DNA of 15,001 bases from Patescibacteria group bacterium (GCA_018817845.1 JAHITH010000098.1:1-15001), one strand, 5' to 3'; counted from the first letter of the stretch, positions 1 to 6,179 are shown. The notes: generated by a model not told the origin, from the letters alone. Numbers and translations: made by a program.

Positions 1-341
1 TGATACTCCTCGTCCCAAACATCGCTAATTCTTTTGTAAAACAGGAGACCAAAAATGTATTTTTTGTAATCTGAGCTATCGATCTTTCCTCGTAAAATGT
101 CTGCTGATTTCCATAAAAACTGCTCAAGTTGGGCAAGAGTGAGTTTGCTTCCCATTTCATCTGCTAAAGTTTGGATATCCTGTCTTCGATATTTGCGGTC
201 ATGTCGTGGGCCAACCCTCATGGGCGTTATTTTTCCTGCCTTCTCCCAATTTCGGAGAGTATCGCGGTGGATTTTAAATAATTTAGCTACTTCACCAATA
301 GTGAGTAGGTTTTTTGATGGGATAAATTGATCTGTTTTCAT
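1..341 (-). CDS. hsdM: Type I restriction-modification methyltransferase subunit (HsdM), N-terminal part, with fused helix-turn-helix domain; runs off the left edge
   Basis: The reading frame starts at ATG 341-339 and stays open to the window edge (113 codons visible). Residues about 12-62 form a MerR/excisionase-like helix-turn-helix: 'LTIGEVAKLFKIHRDTLRNW' is followed by a basic wing containing GPRHDRKYRRQDI. From about residue 66 the sequence switches to the classic HsdM N-terminal helical domain (LEQFLWKSADILRGKI, then SSDYKKYIFGLLFYKRISDV), which in the family precedes the N6-adenine methyltransferase fold. HsdM normally acts with HsdS to modify adenine and, with HsdR, forms the restriction complex. 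Most HsdM proteins begin near the LEQ motif, so the DNA-binding extension is an addition. The gene begins 1 nt after the stop of the upstream winged-helix gene, so the two are surely co-transcribed. The catalytic NPPF/Y motif lies outside the window, so activity cannot be judged. Confidence 0.85.
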   Translation of the reverse strand, partial: MKTDQFIPSKNLLTIGEVAKLFKIHRDTLRNWEKAGKITPMRVGPRHDRKYRRQDIQTLADEMGSKLTLAQLEQFLWKSADILRGKIDSSDYKKYIFGLLFYKRISDVWDEEY

Positions 342-342
342 A

Positions 343-1017
343 TTAGATATGGAATTGTGTACCTATCCAAGTTAATAATGCAATGGTTGGAACGGCGACT
401 GTCACAATATCGGCAAGAAAGGCAATATTTTCCTTAGCCTTCTGAATTATACCTACATCCGGCTTTGGTTTGGCCAACTGACTTTTAATAGTTTCGATAT
501 CACTCTGAATAAAAATCTTCTCTTCATCTGTAAGTTCTCCCAGAGCATTTACTCGGCGACGAAGATCTTCAGCAAGGCGATGCCCCTCAGAATATTGAGT
601 ATTAGCGATGCTTGTAATCGAATTTTGGTTTCCAATGATAATATTATTGCCATTTCCACTAATGTCACCAATGCCGGCAAAAACACTGCTTTTATCAAAC
701 TTAGATCCGTGATCAAAGTATGCTAGTCCTTCGCGAGTGAGACGATATTTATATGACGGCTTGGCACCGCCAAACTGTTTTTTTGCAAAGTAATTTTCAA
801 TTGGCATTTCTTCCACGAAACCATTTTGGACAAGAAATGTGACATTCGAAGCTACTTGATTTTCCTTTAAATTTGGCTCTACTGTCTTAACCTCCTGAGC
901 AAGGTCGCGGATACCAACCATTTGAGAGCCTCGACTTCGAGCTTTAGTAAGAATGTTATGGAGGGCGGTGAGAATGTGCTCACGAACAACATCGTTGTCA
1001 ATAATTTTAGTTGCCAT
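343..1017 (-). CDS. Winged-helix protein with Gly/Asn-rich linker and hydrophobic C-terminal tail; partner of the HsdM gene
   Basis: Not a family I can name. I place the start at ATG 1017 (MATKIIDND, 224 residues). The longer frame up to 1077 would put 20 codons across a consensus promoter. Residues about 1-100 look like a winged-helix DNA-binding domain (REHILTALHNILTKARSRG, then QVASNVTFLVQNGFVEE, then YKYRLTREGLAYFDHG). Next is a Gly/Asn-rich stretch (GDISGNGNNIIIGNQNS) of the kind that forms short beta repeats. Then comes a charged helical region (LTDEEKIFIQSDIETIKSQL followed by KPKPDVGIIQKAKENIAFL) and a final hydrophobic stretch (about 200-222) that could be one membrane helix. A similar linker plus 'DIE.L..QL..P.PD...I..A' helix unit occurs, from memory, at the C-terminus of assorted defence-associated proteins. 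The gene lies 1 nt upstream of hsdM in one operon. A regulator or an effector linked to the modification system is inference. Confidence 0.75.
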   Translation of the reverse strand: MATKIIDNDVVREHILTALHNILTKARSRGSQMVGIRDLAQEVKTVEPNLKENQVASNVTFLVQNGFVEEMPIENYFAKKQFGGAKPSYKYRLTREGLAYFDHGSKFDKSSVFAGIGDISGNGNNIIIGNQNSITSIANTQYSEGHRLAEDLRRRVNALGELTDEEKIFIQSDIETIKSQLAKPKPDVGIIQKAKENIAFLADIVTVAVPTIALLTWIGTQFHI

Positions 1018-1024
1018 GGTTGGT

Positions 1025-1053
1025 ATTATAGTGCCAAATTCGAGTCTTGTCAA
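1025..1053 (-). promoter_or_regulatory. Consensus promoter of the winged-helix/hsdM operon, leaderless layout
   Basis: On the minus strand TTGACA (1053-1048), a 17-nt spacer and TATAAT (1030-1025) match the sigma70-type consensus perfectly. Only 7 nt separate the -10 box from ATG 1017. Transcription would therefore begin at or within a base of the start codon, giving a leaderless mRNA. This decides the start codon of the downstream gene. Confidence 0.85.
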
Positions 1054-1062
1054 TATATATGT

Positions 1063-1081
1063 TTCATAGGTATTCATAGGT
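1063..1081. repeat. Two direct copies of TTCATAGGT with 10-bp period, upstream of the winged-helix/hsdM promoter
   Basis: TTCATAGGT occurs at 1063-1071 and again at 1073-1081, one helical turn apart, so both copies present the same face of the DNA. They lie 10 nt upstream of the -35 box of the minus-strand operon and 58 nt before the divergent recombinase gene. A binding site for one of the two helix-turn-helix proteins of the operon is possible but inferred. Confidence 0.45.
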
Positions 1082-1138
1082 TGGTGGCCGATTTTGGACT
1101 AGACTTATTCCACCTTTGGCGGTACCCTGACCATTGAA

Positions 1139-2482
1139 ATGAGTACTACATATAACCAAAATACAACAATAGAGCCACCAAAGATTGAGTATTGCCTTTA
1201 TGCACGAAAATCATCCGAATCAGACGAACGGCAAGCTATGTCCATCGATTCTCAAATTGACGAAATGTTGACGCTTGCCAAGAGAGATAATCTCAAAATC
1301 AGGGAGATTAAAAAAGAAAGCCATTCAGCCAAAATGTCTGGCTCCCGACCAATATTTACCCAGCTTCTTCAAGAATTACGTCAAAAGAAATTTAATGGAA
1401 TACTCACCTGGGCCCCCGATAGGCTGAGTCGAAACGCTGGGGATCTTGGATCGGTCGTTGATCTTATGGATCAAGGGAAATTGGTAAAGATCCAAACGTA
1501 CTCACAAAGTTTCTCAAACAGTCCAAATGAAAAGTTTTTATTGATGATTCTCTGTTCTCAAGCAAAGCTAGAAAATGATAATAAGGGTGTAAATGTTCAA
1601 AGAGGATTAAGAACCAAGTGTGCCATGGGCTGGAGACCTAGTATTGCCCCGCTAGGATACTTAAATAAGCCTGGCGATGGTCATAAGGATGAATTGATCA
1701 CTATTGATCCAGAACGAGCCTCGTTTGTCACCCAGATGTATCAAAGGGTCGCCAACCAAGGTCATAGTGGCAGAGCACTGAAAAACTGGTTAGATAGGAT
1801 TGGCTTTATAACTAGAAATGGCAATCAAATTCCATTGAGTAAAGTTTATTCAACTCTTAAAAATCCATTCTATTACGGTGAATTTGAATTTCCCGTCGGT
1901 AGTGGCACTTGGTATCAGGGTAAGCACACACCACTTGTAACAAAAGAGCTTTTTGATAAGGCTCAAGTTATGCTTAAAACAGTACCCAAGAGTTACAAAA
2001 ATAAACTATTCCCATTCAAAAGTATTTTTAAATGCGGAGGGTGTGGCGGAGGTGTGACAGCAGAAGAAAAATTTAGAAAACTAAAACATGGAGGACACAC
2101 CAAGCACATATACTATCACTGTGGTAGATCAGTTAATTACGAATGTGATGAGCCATATATTACCGAAGGTGATTTAGTAAAACAGTTAATTGCAAATATA
2201 GATAAAATTAAGTTCAATCATGCCGGTGTAACTCGAAAAATTCAGGAAGATATTGATCGATATCATCGGCTAAAAACTCAAGTCCTCCACCAAGAATTCA
2301 TAGATGGCCACTTAGCTGAATTTAACAGAGTTCCTCAAACGTCAGCAGACAAAAATGAAATGACAAAAAACTATCTTTTGCATATCTTGCAGGTTGGGAC
2401 AGCCGAGGAGCGTCAGGAGGCACTTTCATTCATCAAAACAAAGTTTATTCTGACTGATAAAACGATAAAAATAGAAAAATAA
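1139..2482 (+). CDS. Large serine recombinase (resolvase/integrase family)
   Basis: 447 residues, at the short end for large serine recombinases. The resolvase catalytic domain spans about 17-160. YCLYARKSSE carries the Arg-x-Ser signature with probable nucleophile Ser25, followed by SIDSQIDEML and the conserved DRLSRNAGDLG segment. The recombinase DNA-binding domain covers about 170-290 (GYLNKPGDG, then LKNPFYYGEF). A zinc ribbon follows with C-x2-C near 299-302 (FKCGGCGGG) and Cys near 327 and 335 (YYHCGRSVNYEC). The C-terminal helical tail is short. Such enzymes integrate and excise mobile elements at short att sites without needing long homology. It is divergent from the winged-helix/hsdM operon and 13 nt tail-to-tail with the hydrolase gene. 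No good Shine-Dalgarno and no convincing promoter is visible upstream. A role in moving the 1-3242 island is likely but not shown; no att pair is evident inside the window. Confidence 0.92.
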   Translation: MSTTYNQNTTIEPPKIEYCLYARKSSESDERQAMSIDSQIDEMLTLAKRDNLKIREIKKESHSAKMSGSRPIFTQLLQELRQKKFNGILTWAPDRLSRNAGDLGSVVDLMDQGKLVKIQTYSQSFSNSPNEKFLLMILCSQAKLENDNKGVNVQRGLRTKCAMGWRPSIAPLGYLNKPGDGHKDELITIDPERASFVTQMYQRVANQGHSGRALKNWLDRIGFITRNGNQIPLSKVYSTLKNPFYYGEFEFPVGSGTWYQGKHTPLVTKELFDKAQVMLKTVPKSYKNKLFPFKSIFKCGGCGGGVTAEEKFRKLKHGGHTKHIYYHCGRSVNYECDEPYITEGDLVKQLIANIDKIKFNHAGVTRKIQEDIDRYHRLKTQVLHQEFIDGHLAEFNRVPQTSADKNEMTKNYLLHILQVGTAEERQEALSFIKTKFILTDKTIKIEK

Positions 2483-2495
2483 CAATGAACTGGCT

Positions 2496-3242
2496 TCAGT
2501 TTGGCAAGTGCTTGTCAATAAAGGAGCCCATTACTTCGTTAATTTCTTCTACAACCTTGGGATAAAGGCGATAGTCGTGGGTGCATTCTATTTTGTATAG
2601 CTCTTTGGGTTCGGGAACCGAAGAGAAAAGTGTTTCAACCTCCTCGGGGCTGTTAAATTCATCTTCAGTTGCATAAAAAATGATTTTTGGCTTCGTACAG
2701 GTTCTTAGGGTTTCTGCATCATTGTATTTAGCCCCATCTTCAAAGTAATTTAGTGATGCTCTAAACTCTCTTTTCTGTTCAGTTCTTTTAGTTCCAGGAG
2801 GTAGATCTCTGTGATCTATATACACCCCTGCCTCTCGCATCTCAGGACTTGGTGGAGTTGGTGATCCTAAAGAAGGATTGATTAAAACTAATCCGATAAC
2901 ATGTTGGTTACTAGTACCGGCAAGTGTGGAGGTTGCTCCACCCCTACTATGACCCAGTAAAAGAGTGGGCTTGTTGCCATAATATTCAATTAACTCATTC
3001 ACTGCTTTAATGTAGTTTGTGGTGGAAAACAGCTCTATTCCGCCAGGACTTTCCCAGGTTCCCGGAGGATCAAATGAAACGGCATAGAAGCCTTTATTGG
3101 CAAGATATTCTAGATGTTTGTTGAAACATTCGTAATCTTTTGTATCGAGTCTTCCTGGTAGGGCAATCGCTAGTCTTTTTGAGTTAGGATCTCCTTTAGA
3201 ATTCACTCCTAGTTGAAATGATTTAGTTTTAACGATAGCCAT
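2496..3242 (-). CDS. Alpha/beta hydrolase
   Basis: 248 residues, the typical size for a single-domain alpha/beta hydrolase. The nucleophile elbow GHSRGG places the catalytic Ser at 99. A probable acid is Asp194 in FYATEDEF, and the His is His222 in IECTHDYRLYP. An oxyanion-region motif LPGRLD lies near 28-33. There is no signal peptide, so the enzyme is probably cytoplasmic. The fold covers esterases, thioesterases, peptidases and dehalogenases, and nothing here fixes the substrate. The gene stands alone between the recombinase and tRNA-Glu, reads opposite to both greA and the recombinase, and ends in TGA. Its start at ATG 3242 is supported by an extended -10 box 6 nt upstream. It may be island cargo or an old resident gene next to the insertion. 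Confidence 0.85.
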   Translation of the reverse strand: MAIVKTKSFQLGVNSKGDPNSKRLAIALPGRLDTKDYECFNKHLEYLANKGFYAVSFDPPGTWESPGGIELFSTTNYIKAVNELIEYYGNKPTLLLGHSRGGATSTLAGTSNQHVIGLVLINPSLGSPTPPSPEMREAGVYIDHRDLPPGTKRTEQKREFRASLNYFEDGAKYNDAETLRTCTKPKIIFYATEDEFNSPEEVETLFSSVPEPKELYKIECTHDYRLYPKVVEEINEVMGSFIDKHLPN

Positions 3243-3248
3243 GTTTGA

Positions 3249-3257
3249 AGTATAGCA
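3249..3257 (-). promoter_or_regulatory. Extended -10 promoter element of the alpha/beta hydrolase gene
   Basis: On the minus strand TGCTATACT (3257-3249) is an extended -10 element: TG, one base, then TATACT (5 of 6 matches). It ends 6 nt before ATG 3242, again implying a leaderless transcript. No good -35 box is visible, as is common for extended -10 promoters. Confidence 0.55.
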
Positions 3258-3353
3258 TTTGAAGCTATTTACAGGGGTAAATATGCAACATTACAGGATC
3301 TAAAATCTCATTTCGAGGAAAGTTGAAGAAAATTAGCAGGTAACATCGGGCTT

Positions 3354-3382
3354 TTCAGCGCAGGCATACGGGTCGCGCTGAA
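3354..3382. repeat. GC-rich 8-bp perfect inverted repeat with 13-nt centre, downstream of tRNA-Glu
   Basis: TTCAGCGC (3354-3361) and GCGCTGAA (3375-3382) are perfect complements around a 13-nt centre. It lies 14 nt past the 3' end of tRNA-Glu and is clearly more GC-rich than its surroundings. Neither strand has a U-run after it, so it is not a standard intrinsic terminator. It could be a processing or stop signal for the tRNA transcript, or a recombination site. The remaining sequence of 3243-3396 holds no gene that I can see. Confidence 0.5.
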
Positions 3383-3396
3383 CCTTACGATACTTG

Positions 3397-3468
3397 TGAC
3401 CCCATAGAGAATCGAACTCTAATTATCAGATTGAGAACCTGATGTCCTAACCGTTAGACGATGGGGCC
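3397..3468 (-). tRNA. tRNA-Glu (anticodon CTC)
   Basis: The minus strand folds into a full cloverleaf of 72 nt. It has a 7-bp acceptor stem (GGCCCCA/TGGGGTC, one G-U), a D arm GTCT/GGAC, an anticodon stem TCAGG/TCTGA with loop TTCTCAA, a 4-nt variable region and a T arm TAGAG/CTCTA with loop TTCGATT. Anticodon CTC reads GAG (Glu). The discriminator is A, and the 3' CCA is not encoded, so it must be added after transcription. The D-arm/TCTAACGG context also resembles tRNA-Glu. It sits between the recombinase-bearing island and greA; tRNA genes are common integration sites, but no second copy of its 3' end is present in the window. Confidence 0.93.
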
Positions 3469-3479
3469 ATGTAAGACTG

Positions 3480-3508
3480 ATTTTACCTTCAAACCTATTG
3501 ACAATCAA
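3480..3508 (-). promoter_or_regulatory. Promoter of tRNA-Glu
   Basis: On the minus strand TTGATT (3508-3503), a 17-nt spacer and TAAAAT (3485-3480) lie 11 nt before the mature tRNA 5' end, a normal distance. Its -35 box shares base 3503 with the -35 box of the opposite greA promoter, so polymerase binding at the two promoters should be mutually exclusive. Confidence 0.65.
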
Positions 3509-3526
3509 CTAAAATTAGCATAGAAT
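3498..3526 (+). promoter_or_regulatory. Promoter of greA (start of the plus-strand housekeeping run)
   Basis: TTGACA (3498-3503), a 17-nt spacer and TAGAAT (3521-3526) are a near-consensus pair. The predicted start near 3533 leaves a leader of about 109 nt before greA. This contrasts with the leaderless layout of other promoters in the window and suggests that the leader has a function. Confidence 0.8.
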
Positions 3527-3588
3527 ACCAATTCACGGTAGGAAATCTGCCCGGTTTTCTAATAATAATAACTAAGGAAAGTGTTCTG

Positions 3589-3612
3589 CCTTAAGAATTA
3601 AAAAGCTTAAGG
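3589..3612 (+). promoter_or_regulatory. Hairpin in the greA leader overlapping a Shine-Dalgarno sequence
   Basis: CCTTAAG (3589-3595) and CTTAAGG (3606-3612) can pair as a 7-bp stem with a 10-nt loop. The right arm runs into AAGGAAGG (3609-3616), the only canonical Shine-Dalgarno I find in the window, so folding would hide half of it. Because each arm contains the palindrome CTTAAG, dimer-protein binding on DNA is an alternative explanation. Confidence 0.45.
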
Positions 3613-3622
3613 AAGGATAAAA

Positions 3623-3661
3623 ATGGCAAAAATAATAAAACATGACAATAAACAACAATAA
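3623..3661 (+). CDS. Possible 12-codon leader ORF overlapping the greA start
   Basis: ATG 3623 encodes MAKIIKHDNKQQ and stops at TAA 3659-3661. It has the best ribosome-binding site in the window (AAGGAAGG ending 6 nt upstream), whereas the greA ATG at 3642 has none. The mini-ORF is in a different frame (+1) and overlaps greA by 20 nt, so ribosomes finishing it could step back to greA. Alternatives: a single-base indel in the assembly (MAK... is a common GreA beginning) or coincidence. Low confidence as a real peptide. Confidence 0.3.
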   Translation: MAKIIKHDNKQQ

Positions 3662-4112
3662 AGTCCAGCTAACCCCAGAAGGGTTCAACGAGCTCAAAAA
3701 TGAGCTCAAGACCCTAAGAGAAAAGGTATTGCCTAAGGCAATTAATCGTATTGCTGCGGCTAGAACCTTAGGAGACCTTTCAGAAAACTACGAATATCAA
3801 TCTGCCAAAGAAGACCACCTAACTCTGGTTGGCAGAATAGAAGAGGTAACAGATATCATAAATCGTAGTCAGATAATCAAAAAAAGTACCAACAGTTCTA
3901 TTGTTGATATTGGCCACCAGGTGGATATTAGCATTAACGGCTCCGACCACGTCTTTGTCATAGTAGGAGAGTGGGAAGCAGATCCCCAAGCTGGAAAAAT
4001 CAGCCATAAATCACCCCTGGGATTAGCCCTAATTGGTAAAAAAGTAGGAGATAAGGCAAAAGTAGAAGCACCAGCCGGCACCATTGTCTACACCATCAAA
4101 GCCATCAAATAA
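3642..4112 (+). CDS. greA: Transcription elongation factor GreA
   Basis: GreA rescues backtracked RNA polymerase by stimulating cleavage of the nascent RNA through the secondary channel. The 156 residues match the family length (about 157). Residues 8-80 form the N-terminal coiled coil (LTPEGFNELKNELKTLREKV), with the loop GDLSENYEY (44-52) presenting the acidic tip residues Asp45 and Glu48 that coordinate the catalytic metal. The C-terminal FKBP-like domain ends with SPLGLALIGKKVGDKAKVEA. The start at 3642 fits the usual 'NKVQLTPEG' beginning, but it lacks its own Shine-Dalgarno and is overlapped by a mini-ORF. The gene heads the plus-strand run, and lysS begins 15 nt after its stop. Confidence 0.95.
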   Translation: MTINNNKVQLTPEGFNELKNELKTLREKVLPKAINRIAAARTLGDLSENYEYQSAKEDHLTLVGRIEEVTDIINRSQIIKKSTNSSIVDIGHQVDISINGSDHVFVIVGEWEADPQAGKISHKSPLGLALIGKKVGDKAKVEAPAGTIVYTIKAIK

Positions 4113-4114
4113 GC

Positions 4115-4120
4115 TACAAT
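4115..4120 (+). promoter_or_regulatory. Possible -10 box for lysS
   Basis: TACAAT (5 of 6 matches) ends 7 nt before ATG 4128, the spacing seen at the other leaderless promoters here. No acceptable -35 box is present, and greA readthrough could also supply the transcript, so this is tentative. It favours ATG 4128 over the upstream TTG at 4122. Confidence 0.35.
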
Positions 4121-4127
4121 ATTGGTC

Positions 4128-5591
4128 ATGAGTCGGCTACAAGACACCAAAGACCAAAGACTAGAAAAAATAGAAAAGCTAAGAAAACTTGGAGTTAACC
4201 CCTTTGCTAATAAATTTAACAAAAGACAGACTACTCAACAAAGCTGTGAACTTTTAGGCAAAAAGACTCAAACCGCTGGTAGAATTATGGCTATCCGTGG
4301 CCACGGAGCTCTGGTATTCATGGATTTGGTAGACGAAACCGGAAAAATTCAACTAATCTTGCACAAAGATAGCTTAAGTGACAAAGAAAACAAGGTAGTC
4401 TCTCTTACAGACATCGGAGACTTTGTAGGTGTTTCAGGTAAGGTAATTGAATCCAAAACCAAAGAAATCAGCATAGATGTTAATAGTTTTACTCTGCTCA
4501 CCAAGTCACTTAGACCTCTCCCCAGCCAATGGTATGGGTTAAAAAATAAGGAGTAAAGATTTAGAAAAAGATATCTAGATCTCATTCTAAACGACGAGGT
4601 CAGGCAAAGAATTAAACTTAGAAGTCAAATAGTCAAGTCCATTAGGAATTTCCTAGATTCACGAGATTACCTTGAGATAGAAACCCCCACCCTTCAACCA
4701 GTATATGGTGGTGGATTTGCTCGTCCTTTTATTACTCATCACAACTCTCTCGATGCAGATTTTTACCTGCGCATTTCCGACGAAATGTACTTAAAACGTC
4801 TTATTGTTGGTGGTTTTGAGAAAATTTATGAAATTACCAAAGTCTTTAGAAATGAAGGCATTGACTACGACCACAATCCAGAGTTCACCATGTTCGAGGC
4901 AATGATTGCCTATAAAGACTATTTCTATGGTATGGATATTATAGAAGAGATTTTTGAATACATAGTTAAAAAAGTCCTTGGGACAACACAAATCAAATAT
5001 CAAAAAGAAACCTTAAGTTTTTCTCGCCCTTGGCAAAGATTTACAGTTGTAGAATCAATTAAAAAACACACAGGCATTGACCCATTAGATTGGAAAACAC
5101 TCAAGCAAGCTAAACAAGCTGTCAAACAGTTAGGCATCAACAAAACCAAGTTTTCAGAATTAGAGAAGATAAATAATATCGGCGAAGTGATTGCCTTTAT
5201 TTTTGAAGAAATAGTGGAAGACAAACTCATCCAACCTACTATAATTTATGACTATCCAATTGAAATTTCCCCTTTAGCAAAGAAATGCAAAGATTCACGT
5301 TTCACCCAGCGATTCGAAATGTTTGCCATGGGTTCAGAGTTGGGAAACAATTACTCAGAGTTAAATGACCCTGTAGATCTAAGAGAACGATTTATTGAGG
5401 AAAAGAAACGTGAAGAAGCTGGTTTTGATGAAGCTCATCAAACCGACTACGACTACCTAACAGCTATTGAATATGGCTTTCCACCAACTTGCGGAATAGC
5501 TATTGGTATCGACCGCATGGTCATGATGCTAACCGATGCCTCAAGCATTAAAGAGATAATAGCCTTCCCCACACTTAAGCCAAAAAAATAA
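4128..5591 (+). pseudogene. lysS: Lysyl-tRNA synthetase (class II), interrupted by an in-frame TAA at 4554-4556
   Basis: The enzyme charges tRNA-Lys with lysine. The frame runs 4128-5591 without a shift: 142 codons, TAA, then 344 codons, totalling about the normal 490 residues. The N-terminal part carries the OB-fold anticodon-binding domain (about 48-125) and ends at PLPSQWYGLKNKE. The codons after the stop continue the alignment exactly with RFRKRYLDLIL, then the class II core: GGGFARPFITHHN, motif 2 VFRNEGIDYDHNPEFTMFE near 240, and motif 3 GIAIGIDRMVMML near 460. Homologues have an ordinary residue (E, A, Q or T) where the TAA lies, so one base change (e.g. GAA or CAA to TAA) explains it. 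The next in-frame ATG (4785) would cut off motif 1, and no start codon lies between 4557 and 4785. All other catalytic parts look undamaged. Options are an assembly error, recent inactivation or readthrough. Confidence 0.9.
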
Positions 5592-5593
5592 AT

Positions 5594-6157
5594 ATGACTC
5601 GAGACCAAGCGCTCAAGCTAGTTACCAGCCTTACCAAAAACAAAAACTTGGTAAAACACATGCTGGCAGTAGAGGCACAGATGAGAGCTCTAGCCAAATA
5701 TTTTAAAGAAGACGAGGACTTGTGGGGGTTGGTGGGTTTACTTCACGACGCCGACTACGAAATGTTTGCCAAGGAACCAGAGAAACACCCCAGCAAAATT
5801 TTTGAAGAACTTGGGAATATAAATGCAGACAAAAAAATTATTCAGGCTATTAAAGCTCACGCTTGGGGCTGGCAAAAAAATGCCCCAGAACCAGTCTCCA
5901 AACTAGACTGGGCCTTATATTGCTCCGATGATTTATCTGGCCTTATTATTGCCTGTGCTTTGGTTAAACCAGACAAGAAACTAGCCAGTGTTTCCGTAGA
6001 CTCAGTCTTAAAAAAATGGAAGCAAAAAGCCTTTGCTACCGGCGCTCACCGTGAACCAGCAGAAATGTCAGAAGAAAAACTAGGCATAAAACTTCCCCAG
6101 TTTATAGAAATCTGCCTAAAAGCCCTGCAAGATATTTCCTCAGATTTGGATTTGTAA
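5594..6157 (+). CDS. HD-domain hydrolase
   Basis: 187 residues with the metal-binding HD pattern: His22 (LVKHML), His51-Asp52 (GLLHDADYE), His65, His89 (AIKAHAWGW) and Asp112/113 (YCSDDLSGL). HD proteins of this size are metal-dependent phosphohydrolases, often acting on nucleotides. This one resembles the small predicted-hydrolase group with the 'LLHD.DYE' and 'HA.GW' motifs, whose substrate I cannot name. There is no membrane segment or signal peptide. ATG lies 2 nt after the lysS stop with no Shine-Dalgarno, so it is translated as part of the lysS transcript or by coupling. Its position between two aminoacyl-tRNA synthetase genes may be incidental. Confidence 0.85.
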   Translation: MTRDQALKLVTSLTKNKNLVKHMLAVEAQMRALAKYFKEDEDLWGLVGLLHDADYEMFAKEPEKHPSKIFEELGNINADKKIIQAIKAHAWGWQKNAPEPVSKLDWALYCSDDLSGLIIACALVKPDKKLASVSVDSVLKKWKQKAFATGAHREPAEMSEEKLGIKLPQFIEICLKALQDISSDLDL

Positions 6158-6179
6158 AGCACAACACTCATCTTCATAG

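Noticed and set aside
97-330. Plus-strand 77-codon open frame
   Set aside because: It lies opposite the helix-turn-helix/HsdM coding sequence, whose protein motifs are clear; the plus-strand product has no recognisable features.
1018-1077. Upstream ATG (1077) as the start of the winged-helix gene
   Set aside because: It would place a perfect TTGACA-17-TATAAT promoter inside the coding region; ATG 1017 is 7 nt from the -10 box and gives a natural beginning.
1094-1128. Promoter for the serine recombinase (TTGGAC or TAGACT with TACCCT)
   Set aside because: TTGGAC is 23 nt from TACCCT. TAGACT has the right 17-nt spacing but only 4 of 6 matches, and TACCCT has 3 of 6. Too weak to call.
3530-3540. 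AATTCACGGTA shared with 13910-13920 as a common regulatory site
   Set aside because: An 11-bp match between two places is expected by chance in 15 kb of AT-rich DNA, and the 3530 copy lacks the partner arm.
4554-4556. Stop-codon reassignment as the explanation for the lysS TAA
   Set aside because: TAA ends greA, serS, secA, fic and others exactly where the proteins should end, and TGA and TAG are also genuine stops, so no reassigned code fits.
4548-4585. AAGGAG just before the lysS TAA as a ribosome-binding site for an independent C-terminal half
   Set aside because: The hexamer comes from Lys-Glu codons, and no ATG, GTG or TTG follows in frame within usable distance; the first is at 4785, past essential sequence.
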